Below, one piece after another: positions 1 to 9,047 of a DNA stretch of 64,000 nucleotides. The stretch lies in assembly GCA_021805865.1 (NCBI GenBank), contig JAJZDX010000003.1, forward strand, positions 124,001-188,000, read 5' to 3'. Each line of letters begins with the position of its first letter. Within the stretch, counting starts at the first letter, position 1. The stretch is from Pseudomonadota bacterium. Its GTDB lineage: Bacteria; Pseudomonadota; Gammaproteobacteria; Steroidobacterales; Steroidobacteraceae. Below the pieces are notes generated by a model. That model made no database searches. It had not been told where the DNA came from and saw nothing but the letters and a program-made list of their open reading frames with translations. Made by a program: the position numbers and the translations under genes.

Positions 1-19
1 CCCCGACTGTTTGCAAACC

Positions 20-37
20 GCGACACTCTCGTGTCGC
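20..37. other. Perfect hairpin upstream of the kinase gene
   Basis: Arms GCGACAC and GTGTCGC flank the four-base loop TCTC. There is no T-run after it, so an intrinsic terminator is not clearly indicated. It could be an operator or the remnant terminator of a gene left of the window. Its role is unknown. Confidence 0.35.
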
Positions 38-128
38 CGTGCGCGGGCAGTGACGTTTCGCATCCGCGCGAGATAGAGTACCCGCAAGGCCCACGCTCGC
101 AAGAGCTGCAGCTTCGCAGGTGGAGGTC

Positions 129-2234
129 ATGTCGCAAGTTCGCGCAGCGGTTCAGCCGATGACGCTCGGTCGTTACAACTTGATCGAGCGCCTCGGAATC
201 GGCGGGCAGGGTGAGGTCTGGCGGGCGCACGATGGCACACGGGGCCTCGACGTCGCCCTCAAGATCCTCGCCCCGGCCCTCGGCCGCTCGCCCGCGGCCT
301 GGGTGGGGCTCGAGCGCGAGCACGCCATCGCCGCCCGGCTGCAGCACCCCGCCATTCTTCAGGTGCTGCCTCCGGAGCGTCTCGAGGGGTACGCGGTGCT
401 GCCGATGGAGCTCGCCGCCGGCGGGAACCTGTCCCGGCTGCGCGGGGAGGGGTATCTGCAGATCGTGCCGGTGCTGCTCGAGGTCGCCGAGGCCATCGAG
501 TACGCGCACACCTGTGGCGTGGTGCACAGGGACCTCAAGCCGGGCAACGTGCTCTTTGACAGCCGCGGGAGGGTGAAGCTCGCGGACTTCGGCGTCGCCG
601 CCCTGCTGCCCGGCGCCGGGGCGCAGCCGGCCGAGGCGCGTGGCGGGGGGCTCTCGCCTTTCACGGCGAGCCCCGAGCAGCTTCGCGGGGAGCCGGCCAG
701 TCCCGCCGACGACATCTACGGTTTTGGAGCGTTGGCATACGAGCTGCTGGCGGGTCATCCGCCTCACTATCCCCGCTTCGATGCCGCCCGCGCCCAGTCC
801 GGACCGGTCCCGCGGCTCGTGCCGACCCGGCAGGCCCCCGAGGAGCTGATCGAGGTGGTGATGCGGATGCTCGCCAAGAGCGCCGGGGAGCGTCCGGCTT
901 CGATGCATCAGGTCATCGATGAGCTCGAGGCAACGCTCAATTCGACCCTGTGGCTCGATCCGGGCGAGCATCTGGCCGAGCCCGCGGCCCTGGCCGAGCC
1001 CGCGGCCCTGGCCGAGCCCGCGGCCCTGGCCGAGCCCGCGGCTCCGGCCGCCCCTGCCTCGGCCCCGAATTCCCTCCCGTGCGGATCTTCGCTGGCCGGC
1101 CCGCCCGCGAGCGGTGCCGCGTCCCCGCTCCACTTCTCCGAGGCCGCCCCGCAGGGTTTCACGGCATTCGATCCGTCCCCGGGCGGCTCCCGGCAGGCGC
1201 GGGCGCCGCCTGCGCCGGCCGCCGCCGAGCCGTTGTCGGCGGTGGATTCCCCGACCCCGAGGATCGAGGTCATTGCGCCCCTCGGCCCGATGCGCTCCGG
1301 TCCCCGGCATCCGCTCGCCGGCGCTCGCCGGTCGGTCCGCAAGCCGCCTCGCCTACGCTACCTGCTGTTCGGGCTGGTCTGGGGCGTGGTGATCGCGGCC
1401 GGAGCGCTGCGCTGGATCTCTCGCGAGCACCTGCGTCACGACCTCGATCGCTTCTCGACACTCGTGGCCCGAGCCGGCGGGCAAGACTTGCCGAAGTCGG
1501 CGCTGCCGGCCGCAGCCTCGGCCGCCACGCCGGCACCGCTCGCGGCGCAGCGCGCGCAGTTCAACCGGCGCCTGAGCGCGCTCGCGGCGCGCGGCGCAGC
1601 CACCTGGGACGCGACCGATTTCTCGGCGGCGAGGATTCAGGCGGCCGAGGCGAGCGGGGCGGAGGAGGCCGGAGGCGCCGCGGTCGCGCGCCGGCACTGG
1701 CGGCGGGCCGCGAGTCTGCTCTCGGCCATGCGCAGCAAGGCGCCGAGGGTGCTCGCGGCGACGCTCGACTCCGGACGGGCCGCTCTGGCGGCAGGACGGC
1801 AGGCCTCGGCCGCCCGCGCGTTCGCTTTCGCGCTGCGCATCGATCCGGGCAACCCGCAGGCGATCGACGGGCAGCGGCAGGCGCGGCGGCTGCTCGGCGT
1901 GCTGCCCCTTCTGGCCGATGCGCAGCTTGCCGAGCGGGCACGCGACTATCCGCGCGCGGCACACTTTTTCAGCCTGGTGCTCGCGCGCGACCCGGGCTAT
2001 GCGCCGGCGAGGCTCGGGCTCGAGCGCGTGGACACGACTGTCCGGAACGCGTTCAAACACAGCGGCTACGCGCGCGCGGTGGCCGCCGGCCTCAGGGAGT
2101 TCGGCAATGGACGGCTGTTTCAGGCGCAGGCCGACTTCCAGCAGGCGCTCGTCTACCGCCCCCGCGGGCTCGAGGCCGCCAGGGGGCTCGATGAGGTCAA
2201 CGCCGCGCTGCAGGTGCGATACGGCCGGCGCTGA
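129..2234 (+). CDS. Membrane-anchored Hanks-type serine/threonine protein kinase
   Basis: A protein of about 701 residues. The N-terminal kinase domain (about 15-270) shows the glycine loop GIGGQGEVW (23-31), the VALK lysine (K45), the catalytic loop HRDLKPGN (133-140, D135), DFG (153-155) and an SPE in the usual APE position. An Ala/Pro-rich linker follows, with four copies of an AEPAAL-type hexapeptide (about 282-305). One transmembrane segment lies near 410-430, and the C-terminal 250 residues are Ala-rich, helical and TPR-like. The layout predicts a cytoplasmic kinase and a periplasmic helical domain. ATG 129 follows GGAGG only two bases away, so ATG 159 is an alternative start. Substrates are unknown; no phosphatase or FHA gene is visible. 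It converges on dapD with a 21-bp gap. Kinase activity is well supported by motifs; the physiological role is not. Confidence 0.88.
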   Translation: MSQVRAAVQPMTLGRYNLIERLGIGGQGEVWRAHDGTRGLDVALKILAPALGRSPAAWVGLEREHAIAARLQHPAILQVLPPERLEGYAVLPMELAAGGNLSRLRGEGYLQIVPVLLEVAEAIEYAHTCGVVHRDLKPGNVLFDSRGRVKLADFGVAALLPGAGAQPAEARGGGLSPFTASPEQLRGEPASPADDIYGFGALAYELLAGHPPHYPRFDAARAQSGPVPRLVPTRQAPEELIEVVMRMLAKSAGERPASMHQVIDELEATLNSTLWLDPGEHLAEPAALAEPAALAEPAALAEPAAPAAPASAPNSLPCGSSLAGPPASGAASPLHFSEAAPQGFTAFDPSPGGSRQARAPPAPAAAEPLSAVDSPTPRIEVIAPLGPMRSGPRHPLAGARRSVRKPPRLRYLLFGLVWGVVIAAGALRWISREHLRHDLDRFSTLVARAGGQDLPKSALPAAASAATPAPLAAQRAQFNRRLSALAARGAATWDATDFSAARIQAAEASGAEEAGGAAVARRHWRRAASLLSAMRSKAPRVLAATLDSGRAALAAGRQASAARAFAFALRIDPGNPQAIDGQRQARRLLGVLPLLADAQLAERARDYPRAAHFFSLVLARDPGYAPARLGLERVDTTVRNAFKHSGYARAVAAGLREFGNGRLFQAQADFQQALVYRPRGLEAARGLDEVNAALQVRYGRR
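972..1043 (+). repeat. Four tandem 18-bp repeats inside the kinase gene
   Basis: The unit CTGGCCGAGCCCGCGGCC is repeated four times, the last copy with one change at its final base. The repeats are in frame and encode the Leu-Ala-Glu-Pro-Ala-Ala linker between kinase domain and membrane segment. Copy number could vary by slippage without breaking the reading frame. Confidence 0.9.
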
Positions 2235-2255
2235 CCTGGCGCTGCCCGCCGCGCG

Positions 2256-3086
2256 CTACTCGGCTCTCAACAACTCGTTGATCGAAGTCTTGGCGCGCGT
2301 CTGCGCATCCACCCGCTTGACGATCACCGCGCACGCGAGGCCGTAGCGGCCATCGGCCGAGGGCAGCGTCCCCGGCACCACCACCGAGCCGGCCGGAATC
2401 CGGCCCCTGAGGATCTGGCCGCTCGTGCGGTCGTAGATGCGCGTGCTCTGCCCGATGAACACGCCCATCGAGATCACCGAGCCGGCCTCGACCACCACGC
2501 CCTCGACGATCTCAGAGCGAGCGCCGATGAAACAGTCGTCCTCGATGATGGTGGGGCTCGCCTGCAGCGGCTCGAGCACCCCGCCGATCCCGACGCCGCC
2601 CGACAGGTGCACATTGCGGCCGATCTGGGCGCACGAGCCCACCGTCGCCCACGTGTCCACCATGGTTCCCGAATCGACGTAGGCGCCGATGTTGACATAG
2701 CTCGGCATCAGCACGACGTTGGATGCGATGTAGGCACCCTTGCGCACCACGGCATGGGGCACGACGCGGGCGCCCGAGGAGCGCATCTGCGCTTCGGAGG
2801 ACTGCGCGTACTTCAGCGGCACCTTGTCGTAGAAGCGCGTGAAGCCCGCGTCCATCACGACATTGTCGTGCGTGCGGAAGTAGAGCAACACCGCCTTCTT
2901 CAGCCACTCCTGGACGACCCAGCGGCCCTCCTTCGGCTCGGCGAGGCGCACGCGGCCCGAGTCGAGCAGCTCGAGGCACTCCTCGAGCATCGCCGTGAGG
3001 GAGGCCGGGGCGTTGCGCGGGTGAAGATCGGCGCGGCGCTCGAAGGCGGCCTCGATGGCCGCCTTGAGGGTCTCGAGGCCGCTCAT
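2256..3086 (-). CDS. dapD: 2,3,4,5-tetrahydropyridine-2,6-dicarboxylate N-succinyltransferase
   Basis: Transfers succinyl from succinyl-CoA to tetrahydrodipicolinate in the succinylase branch of lysine and meso-diaminopimelate synthesis. The product of 276 residues matches the family length (E. coli 274). An N-terminal helical part ([16 protein letters not shown]) is followed by a left-handed beta-helix of hexapeptide repeats, including [21 protein letters not shown] and [15 protein letters not shown]. The ATG overlaps the dapC stop codon (ATGA on the minus strand), so the two are probably translationally coupled. A longer upstream reading frame exists but lies inside dapC and is not needed. 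Confidence 0.97.
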   Translation of the reverse strand: MSGLETLKAAIEAAFERRADLHPRNAPASLTAMLEECLELLDSGRVRLAEPKEGRWVVQEWLKKAVLLYFRTHDNVVMDAGFTRFYDKVPLKYAQSSEAQMRSSGARVVPHAVVRKGAYIASNVVLMPSYVNIGAYVDSGTMVDTWATVGSCAQIGRNVHLSGGVGIGGVLEPLQASPTIIEDDCFIGARSEIVEGVVVEAGSVISMGVFIGQSTRIYDRTSGQILRGRIPAGSVVVPGTLPSADGRYGLACAVIVKRVDAQTRAKTSINELLRAE

Positions 3087-4285
3087 GCCGCGCGCTCCTC
3101 GACGAAACGGCGGATGCGCTGCGCGGCCTGCACGCACTCCTCCACGGCGGGCACCAGGGAGATGCGCACCCGGCCGGCGCCCGGGTTGCCGGTGGCGCCG
3201 GCGCGGGCCAGGTAGCTGCCCGGCAGGACGGTCACCGCCTGGGCCGCGAACAGGTCGCGCGTGAAGCGCTCGTCGTCTTCGCGCACATCCGTCCACAGGT
3301 AAAACGCCCCGTCCGGCTTCTCGACCGGCAGCACGGGGGAGAGGATCGGCAGCACGCGCTCGAATTTCTCCCGGTAGAGGCGGCGGTTGTGCGCGGCATG
3401 CGCCTCGTCGCGCCACGCGGCGAGGCTCGCGAGCTGCGCCGGCACCGGCATGGCGCTGCCGTGATACGTGCGGTAGAGGAGGAAGCGGGCGATGATCTGC
3501 GCATCGCCGCAGACGAACCCGGCGCGCAGGCCCGGCACGCTCGAGCGCTTCGAGAGGCTGTGGAAGACGATGCAGCGCTCGAAGCGCTCCCGGCCGCTCA
3601 GGCGGCAGACCTCGAGCAGCCCGGGTGGGGGCGAGCGCTCATCGAGGTAGATCTCCGCGTAGCACTCGTCGGCGGCGATGATGAAGTCGTGCCGCTCGGC
3701 GAGCTCGAGGGCGCGCAGCAGCAGCTGCCTCGGCAGCACCTTGCCGGTCGGGTTGCCCGGGCTGCACAGAAACAACACCTGACAGTGCCGCCAGACCTGC
3801 TCCGGCACGGCATCGAGATCGGGCAGGTACTGTCCGGCGGCGGTCGTGTCCAGGAGGAAGGGGCGCGCGCCCGCAAGCAGTGCCGCTCCCTCGTAGATCT
3901 GATAGAACGGGTTGGGCATCGCCACCACGGGCTCGTGCCGGTCATCGACGGCCGCCTGCACGAAGGCGAACAGCGCCTCCCTCGTGCCGTTCACCGGCAG
4001 CACCTGCGTGGCCGGATCGATGCTGCCCGCCGCAAGGCGGTAGCGTCTTTGCAGCCACTCGGCGCAGGCGCTGCGCAGCTCTGGCAGCCCGATCGTGGTG
4101 GGATACGTGTCGAGGCGGTGCAGGCTCGCGCGCAGCGCGCTCAGGATCACCTCCGGGGGCGCGTGCCGAGGCTCCCCGATCGACATGCCGATGGGGGCGA
4201 GGCCCGCCGGGGGACGCAGGCCGCCCGTCAGGCGCGCCAGGCGCTCGAAGGGATATTGATGCAGCCGCTCGAGACGCGGGTTCAT
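3083..4285 (-). CDS. dapC: Succinyldiaminopimelate transaminase (PLP, aminotransferase class I)
   Basis: Converts N-succinyl-2-amino-6-ketopimelate to N-succinyl-LL-diaminopimelate, the step after DapD. The 400-residue protein has fold-type I aminotransferase marks: CSPGNPTGK, the PLP-contacting [10 protein letters not shown], and the Schiff-base lysine in [17 protein letters not shown]. The chosen ATG has a clean GGAGG eight bases upstream, and the protein then starts [16 protein letters not shown], typical of this subfamily. It lies 32 bp downstream of glnD and overlaps dapD by four bases. Adjacency to dapD separates it from other class I aminotransferases. Confidence 0.94.
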   Translation of the reverse strand: MNPRLERLHQYPFERLARLTGGLRPPAGLAPIGMSIGEPRHAPPEVILSALRASLHRLDTYPTTIGLPELRSACAEWLQRRYRLAAGSIDPATQVLPVNGTREALFAFVQAAVDDRHEPVVAMPNPFYQIYEGAALLAGARPFLLDTTAAGQYLPDLDAVPEQVWRHCQVLFLCSPGNPTGKVLPRQLLLRALELAERHDFIIAADECYAEIYLDERSPPPGLLEVCRLSGRERFERCIVFHSLSKRSSVPGLRAGFVCGDAQIIARFLLYRTYHGSAMPVPAQLASLAAWRDEAHAAHNRRLYREKFERVLPILSPVLPVEKPDGAFYLWTDVREDDERFTRDLFAAQAVTVLPGSYLARAGATGNPGAGRVRISLVPAVEECVQAAQRIRRFVEERAA

Positions 4286-4317
4286 TCCAGAAGCCTCCGA
4301 TGATCTGCGGTGTGTCA

Positions 4318-7017
4318 TTACGCGGCGGCGCGCTGCTCGAGCGCTTTGCCCAGATTCTCGCGCAGCCGCTCGGCGGCCGCATCGGTGAGGGGGCGGCCCT
4401 CGATGTCGGTGATGTAGAACACATCCTCGGCCCGCTCCCCGACCGTCATGATCCGGGCCGCCTGCAGCGCGATGCGCTCGGCGGTGAGCACCTTGCCCAC
4501 GTCGCACAGCAGGCCCGGACGGTCGCCCGCGGTGAGCTCGAGCACCGAGCGGCCGTTGCGCTCATCGACGCTGAGCACGATCTGAGTCGGCGTGCGGAAC
4601 ATGCGCACCTGCCGGGGCGCGCGCCGGTGCACGGCGACGGTGGCTTCCGGGCGGCCCATCGAGCGCCACAGGGCCTGCTCGATTTCCGACAGCCGGTCGC
4701 TGTCGGAGATGGGGGCGCCGTCATCTTCCAGCACGTGATACAGATCCAGGCTGAACCCGTCGCCCGTCGGGGTGATGCGGGCGTCGACCACGTCGAGGCC
4801 GAGCTGATCGAGCACCGCAGTGGTGCGCGCGAAGCCATGATGCCGGGCACGCGTGTAGATGAGCACTGCCGTGGTGCCGCGTACGCTGCGCGGTTCGAGC
4901 GCCACCAACGGCTCCTCACCCGAGGGACCGCGCTCGGCGAGCAGCCGCGAATGCCAGGCGAGCTCCTCCGGGGAGTGCTGCAGGAAGTAGGCGGCCGAGA
5001 AGCGCGCCCAGTGCCGCTCGATATCGGCCGTGGGAATGCCGCGCTCGGCGATCAGCTTCCTCGCGGCCGACTGCGTCTCCTGCACCAGCTGCTCCTGGTC
5101 GATGGGCGTCTCGAGCCCGCGGCGCAGCGCCCGGCGCACGCGCTGGTAGAAATCCTGGAACAGCGAGGACTTCCAGGAGTTCCACAGCTTGGGGTTGGTT
5201 GCGCGCACGTCGGCGCAGGTGAGCACGTAGAGATAATCGAGGTGCGCCTCGTCGCTCACCGCCCGCGCGAAGGTGTTGATGACCTGCGGGTCGCTGATGT
5301 CCTGCTTCTGCGCCGTGAGCGAGAAGGTCAGGTGATTGCGCACCAGCCAGGCGACCATGCGCGCGTCATACGGGGAGAGGCCCTGCTCGAGGCAGAACGC
5401 CTCGGCGTCCACCGCGCCGAGCTCGGAATGATCGCCGCCGCGACCCTTGGCGATATCGTGGAAGAGCGCCGCGAGATAGGCGACCTCGGGCCGCGGCAGC
5501 TGTTGCATGATGCGCGAGGCCTGGGGCAGCTCGCTGTCGTAGCGGGCAATGGCGAAGCGCCTCAGGTTGCTCACCACGAACAGGGTGTGCGCGTCCACCG
5601 TGTAGGCGTGGAACAGGTCGTACTGCATGCGCCCGACGATGCGGCCGAAGGCGGGAATGTAGCGCCCGAGCACCCCGTAGGTGTTCATCCTGCGCAGCTC
5701 GTGGGTCACGCCGACGGGCGCGCGCACGATCTCGAGAAAGAGCCGATGGTGGCGCGGGTTCTGGCGGAACTCCTCATCGATCAGCCACAGGCTGCGGGCC
5801 ACCTGGCGCATGGTCGAGGCGCGCACGCCCTTGATCTCCGGGTTCTGCTGCAGCAGCACGAACAGCTCGAGCAGCGCCGAGGGGCTGCGCGCGAAGACAT
5901 CCTCGCTCACCGTCTCGAGCGACCCGCAGCGCACCTGGAAGCGCGCATTGAGCGGCCGCGGCGGCTCGCTCTCGGTGAGGATCGCTTCGCGAAACAGCTG
6001 CAGCAGCAGCTCATTGAGCAGGCTCACGTCCTTGACGGTGCGGTAGTAGCGCTGCATGAACTGCTCGACCGCGAGGGTGTAGGAGGCGTCCTCGTAGCCG
6101 AAGGTCTGCGCGAGGCGGATCTGATGATCGAACAGCAGGCGGTCCTCGCGCCGCCCGGTGAGCGCGTGCAGCCCGAAGCGCACCTTCCAGAGAAACGCGC
6201 GCGCCTGCTTCAGGCGCCTGAGCTCGGCGACCGAGAGAAAGCCGAGGCGGCTCAGCTCATCGAGGGTCTCGCAGCCGAAGTGGCGCTTGGCGACCCAGGC
6301 GATCGTCTGGATGTCCCGGAGTCCCCCGGGTCCGGTCTTGACATTGGGCTCGAGGTTGTAGGCGGTGTCGTTGGCCTTCAGGTGCCGCTCGGCCTGCTCG
6401 CGCACCTTGGCGTCGAAGAAGTCCCGGACGGGCCAGATGCGCTCGCTCGAGAGCGCCGCGCGCATCTCGGCGAGCAGCGCTGCGTCGCCGGCGAGCAGGC
6501 GCGCCTCGATCAGGGTCGTCATGACGCTGACATCGGCGGCGCTTTGCTCGGTGCATTCTTCCACGGTGCGCACGCTGTGCCCGACCTCCAGGCCGATGTC
6601 CCAGAGGAAGGCGAGCAGGCGCTCCACCGCGCCGCGCTCGGCTCCCTGCGGGGAGCGGGGCACGAGCAGCAGAATGTCGATGTCCGAGCACGGGTGCAGC
6701 TCGCCGCGCCCGTAGCCGCCCACCGCGACCAGGGCCCAGGCGCTCATCGAGTCGAGGGCATGGGTGCCCCAGGCGGCCTGCAGCACGCGGTCGATGAGGG
6801 CGGCGCGCGCGTGCACGAGGGCCTCGACCGGCTCATCGGCGAGGAAGCGTGCCTTGAGCTCCTCGTGCGCCTGACCGAGCACTTCCCGGAAGGCGCTCGG
6901 CGCCTTCGGCGCATCGGCGAGCCGCTGCGGCAGCCGGGCGAGCAGCGGCCAGTCGAGCTGGGCGGGCGGCGCCGATGTCGCTCCCGTATCCTCCGGGTCC
7001 AGTTCTCCAGCCGCCAT
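4318..7017 (-). CDS. glnD: Bifunctional uridylyltransferase/uridylyl-removing enzyme GlnD
   Basis: Senses glutamine and modifies or demodifies PII proteins (GlnB/GlnK), controlling glutamine synthetase and nitrogen genes. The product of about 899 residues (E. coli 890) shows the domains in order: nucleotidyltransferase with GGYGRGEL (100-107) and SDID (111-114); a helical PII-binding region; an HD hydrolase domain with FHDIAKGRGGDHSELG near 515; and two C-terminal ACT domains, the last ending in DRPGLLCDVGKVL and later residues. ATG 7017 is six bases from the map stop and has no strong Shine-Dalgarno sequence, so an upstream start overlapping map is possible. The map-glnD-dapC-dapD order is common in gammaproteobacteria. 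Confidence 0.97.
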   Translation of the reverse strand: MAAGELDPEDTGATSAPPAQLDWPLLARLPQRLADAPKAPSAFREVLGQAHEELKARFLADEPVEALVHARAALIDRVLQAAWGTHALDSMSAWALVAVGGYGRGELHPCSDIDILLLVPRSPQGAERGAVERLLAFLWDIGLEVGHSVRTVEECTEQSAADVSVMTTLIEARLLAGDAALLAEMRAALSSERIWPVRDFFDAKVREQAERHLKANDTAYNLEPNVKTGPGGLRDIQTIAWVAKRHFGCETLDELSRLGFLSVAELRRLKQARAFLWKVRFGLHALTGRREDRLLFDHQIRLAQTFGYEDASYTLAVEQFMQRYYRTVKDVSLLNELLLQLFREAILTESEPPRPLNARFQVRCGSLETVSEDVFARSPSALLELFVLLQQNPEIKGVRASTMRQVARSLWLIDEEFRQNPRHHRLFLEIVRAPVGVTHELRRMNTYGVLGRYIPAFGRIVGRMQYDLFHAYTVDAHTLFVVSNLRRFAIARYDSELPQASRIMQQLPRPEVAYLAALFHDIAKGRGGDHSELGAVDAEAFCLEQGLSPYDARMVAWLVRNHLTFSLTAQKQDISDPQVINTFARAVSDEAHLDYLYVLTCADVRATNPKLWNSWKSSLFQDFYQRVRRALRRGLETPIDQEQLVQETQSAARKLIAERGIPTADIERHWARFSAAYFLQHSPEELAWHSRLLAERGPSGEEPLVALEPRSVRGTTAVLIYTRARHHGFARTTAVLDQLGLDVVDARITPTGDGFSLDLYHVLEDDGAPISDSDRLSEIEQALWRSMGRPEATVAVHRRAPRQVRMFRTPTQIVLSVDERNGRSVLELTAGDRPGLLCDVGKVLTAERIALQAARIMTVGERAEDVFYITDIEGRPLTDAAAERLRENLGKALEQRAAA

Positions 7018-7022
7018 ATCGA

Positions 7023-7796
7023 TCAGTGGATTCGCCGGTCGGCCGCTCCGAGCGTGAGCACCTCGTGGCCGCCGCCGGTCACCAGCACGGTGTGCTCCCA
7101 CTGGGCCGACAGCGAGTGGTCCTTGGTGATGACGGTCCAGCCATCGGGCAGCAGCCGCACGTGGCGCCTGCCCGCATTCACCATGGGCTCGATCGTAAAG
7201 GTCATGCCGGGCTCGAGGGTGAGGCCCGTCCCGGGCTCACCGTAATGCAGCACCTGCGGGTCCTCGTGATACACCCGTCCGATGCCGTGGCCGCAGTACT
7301 CGCGCACCACCGAATAATTGTGCCCCTCCACGAAGGCCTGGATGGCATGCCCGATGTCCCCGAGCCGCATGCCCGGGCGCACCACTTCGATGCCGCGCCA
7401 CATCGCCTCGAAGCAGATCTCGGCGAGCCGCTGCGCGTGGGTGGGCGGCTTGCCCACGAAGTACATGCGGCTGGTGTCGCCGTGGTAGCCGTCGCGGATC
7501 ACCGTCACGTCGATGTTGACGATGTCCCCGGCCTTGAGGCGCTTGTCGTTCGGAATCCCATGACAGACCACGTGATTGACCGAGGTGCAGATGGTCTTCG
7601 GGAAGCCCCGGTAGTTGAGGTTCGCCGGGATCGAGCGCTGGACATTGACGATGTGATCGTGGCAGATGCGATCGAGCTCCTCGGTGGTCACCCCGGGCAC
7701 CACGTGCTCGGCGATCATATCGAGCACCTCGGCGGCCAGCTGGCCGGCGATGCGCATCTTTTCCTGCTCCTCGGGGGACTTGATGGTGACGTGCAT
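7023..7796 (-). CDS. map: Type I methionine aminopeptidase
   Basis: Removes the initiator methionine from nascent proteins; a cytosolic dinuclear-metal enzyme. The 257-residue product (E. coli 264) starts MHVTIKSPEEQEKMRIAG after a GGAAG Shine-Dalgarno sequence. Metal and active-site residues are visible: H79 in CHGIPND, D96 in DIVNIDVT, D107 in GYHGDTSR, the histidine of CGHGIG, and glutamates in FTIEPM and WEHT. It is divergent from rpsB, the classic arrangement in proteobacteria, and first in the minus-strand map-glnD-dapC-dapD group. Confidence 0.97.
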   Translation of the reverse strand: MHVTIKSPEEQEKMRIAGQLAAEVLDMIAEHVVPGVTTEELDRICHDHIVNVQRSIPANLNYRGFPKTICTSVNHVVCHGIPNDKRLKAGDIVNIDVTVIRDGYHGDTSRMYFVGKPPTHAQRLAEICFEAMWRGIEVVRPGMRLGDIGHAIQAFVEGHNYSVVREYCGHGIGRVYHEDPQVLHYGEPGTGLTLEPGMTFTIEPMVNAGRRHVRLLPDGWTVITKDHSLSAQWEHTVLVTGGGHEVLTLGAADRRIH

Positions 7797-7863
7797 GGAT
7801 CTTCCGGAAAGGCCGAACCGCGGGACCTCGCCGCCGCAGCCCCGCTGTTGCGCGCGCAAGACG

Positions 7864-7892
7864 TTGTTCAGGCGAGGCCTTCATGGTATAAA
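7864..7892 (+). promoter_or_regulatory. Sigma-70-type promoter for rpsB-tsf
   Basis: A -35 TTGTTC (7864-7869) and a -10 TATAAA (7887-7892) are separated by exactly 17 bases, in the divergent map-rpsB gap. Transcription would start near 7899 and give a leader of about 137 nt before rpsB. The -10 matches five of six consensus bases. Confidence 0.65.
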
Positions 7893-7954
7893 GCGCGGCC
7901 TTTTTTGGCAATCAACCCACACGCGCATCGCTGTACATCCGCACGCTGGGTGTT

Positions 7955-7988
7955 CCGCCGGGCAGGGGACGCAAGTCCCCCGGGGCGG
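7955..7988 (+). promoter_or_regulatory. Stem-loop in the rpsB mRNA leader
   Basis: Outer arms CCGCC (7955-7959) and GGCGG (7984-7988) enclose an inner stem GGGGAC/GTCCCC closed by the GNRA tetraloop GCAA (7971-7974). It lies between the predicted start site and the rpsB ribosome-binding site. In gammaproteobacteria the rpsB leader is a known site of feedback by S2. That this hairpin is the S2 element is inference. Confidence 0.45.
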
Positions 7989-8035
7989 GATGGCTGCGGA
8001 GATGCGCGGAGGCCTAACCCAACGAGGAGAATCTC

Positions 8036-9046
8036 ATGTCCGGCGTGTCCATGCGACAGATGCTGGAAGCGGGGGTCCATTTCGGACATCAGACCCGCTT
8101 CTGGAACCCGAAGATGGCCCCCTTTATCTTCGGTGAGCGCAACAGGATCCACATCATCAATCTGGAGAAGACGCAGCCCCTCTATACGCAGGCTGCGCAG
8201 TTCGTGAAGGGCGTCGCGGCCGACGGCGGCCGGGTGCTGTTCGTCGGCACCAAGCGCTCGGCCCGCGACTCGATCCAGAAGGAGGCCGAGCGCGCCAGCC
8301 AGCCCTACGTCAACCAGCGCTGGCTGGGCGGCATGCTCACGAACTTCAAGACCATCCGCCAGTCGATCAAGCGCCTGGAGGAGATTACCGAGCTGGCCAC
8401 CTCGGGCGCGCTCGAGCGGCGCGGCAAGAAGGAGGCCACGCAGCTGCGCCGCGAGCAGGAGAAGCTCGAGAGGAGCCTCGGCGGCATCAAGAAGATGGAG
8501 TCGCTCCCGGATGCGCTGTTCGTGGTCGACGTCGGCCACGAGAAGCTCGCGATCGATGAGGCCCGCAAGCTCGGCATCCCGGTGGTGGCCGTGGTCGACA
8601 CCAATTGCAACCCCGATGGCATCGATTACGTGATCCCGGGCAATGACGACGCCATGCGGGCCATCCAGCTCTATGCCGCCGGCATCGCCGACGCGGTGCT
8701 CGAGGGCAGGGAGTCCGTCCCCACGGTGGTGACGGGAGAGGATGAGTTCGTCGAGCTCGATGAGGCGGGCAACCCCCGCAAGAAGTCCCCGCGCGGCAAG
8801 CCGAGGCCCGCCCCGGTGCGCGCCCGCAGGCCCGCGAACCGCCGCCGGCTGCCGCCGGTCAAGGCTCCGGCCCCGCCCGGCACGGAGGATGTCGCCGTGG
8901 GAACGGAGGATGTCGCCGTGGAAGAGGAGCCCCTGGGGGCCGAGGTGCCGGAAGTTGCCGCCTCGGGCGGCTCGGGCACGACCCCCGCATCGACCGCACG
9001 GCGGCCGAGCGGACCTGCCCGCCGCAAGGGCGGTCGGGGAGACTGA
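8036..9046 (+). CDS. rpsB: 30S ribosomal protein S2 with a long C-terminal extension
   Basis: Primary-cluster protein of the small ribosomal subunit. The first ~235 residues are a standard S2: [53 protein letters not shown] and [13 protein letters not shown]. The whole is 336 residues against about 241 in E. coli. The extra ~95 residues are low-complexity, rich in Pro, Ala, Arg and Glu, and contain a near-duplicate GTEDVAV segment. GAGGAG precedes ATG 8036. tsf follows after one base, as in the conserved rpsB-tsf operon. The tail is unlikely to come from a missed stop, since the frame continues cleanly to a stop directly before tsf. Confidence 0.97.
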   Translation: MSGVSMRQMLEAGVHFGHQTRFWNPKMAPFIFGERNRIHIINLEKTQPLYTQAAQFVKGVAADGGRVLFVGTKRSARDSIQKEAERASQPYVNQRWLGGMLTNFKTIRQSIKRLEEITELATSGALERRGKKEATQLRREQEKLERSLGGIKKMESLPDALFVVDVGHEKLAIDEARKLGIPVVAVVDTNCNPDGIDYVIPGNDDAMRAIQLYAAGIADAVLEGRESVPTVVTGEDEFVELDEAGNPRKKSPRGKPRPAPVRARRPANRRRLPPVKAPAPPGTEDVAVGTEDVAVEEEPLGAEVPEVAASGGSGTTPASTARRPSGPARRKGGRGD

Positions 9047-9047
9047 C

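Noticed and set aside
3880-7245. 1121-codon plus-strand open frame opposite glnD and map
   Set aside because: It is antisense to two clear genes, has no recognisable motifs and is the kind of long shadow frame that GC-rich DNA produces.
8742-9047. N-terminally extended EF-Ts from an upstream start inside rpsB
   Set aside because: The extension overlaps the rpsB tail in another frame and the family N-terminus begins exactly at ATG 9048.
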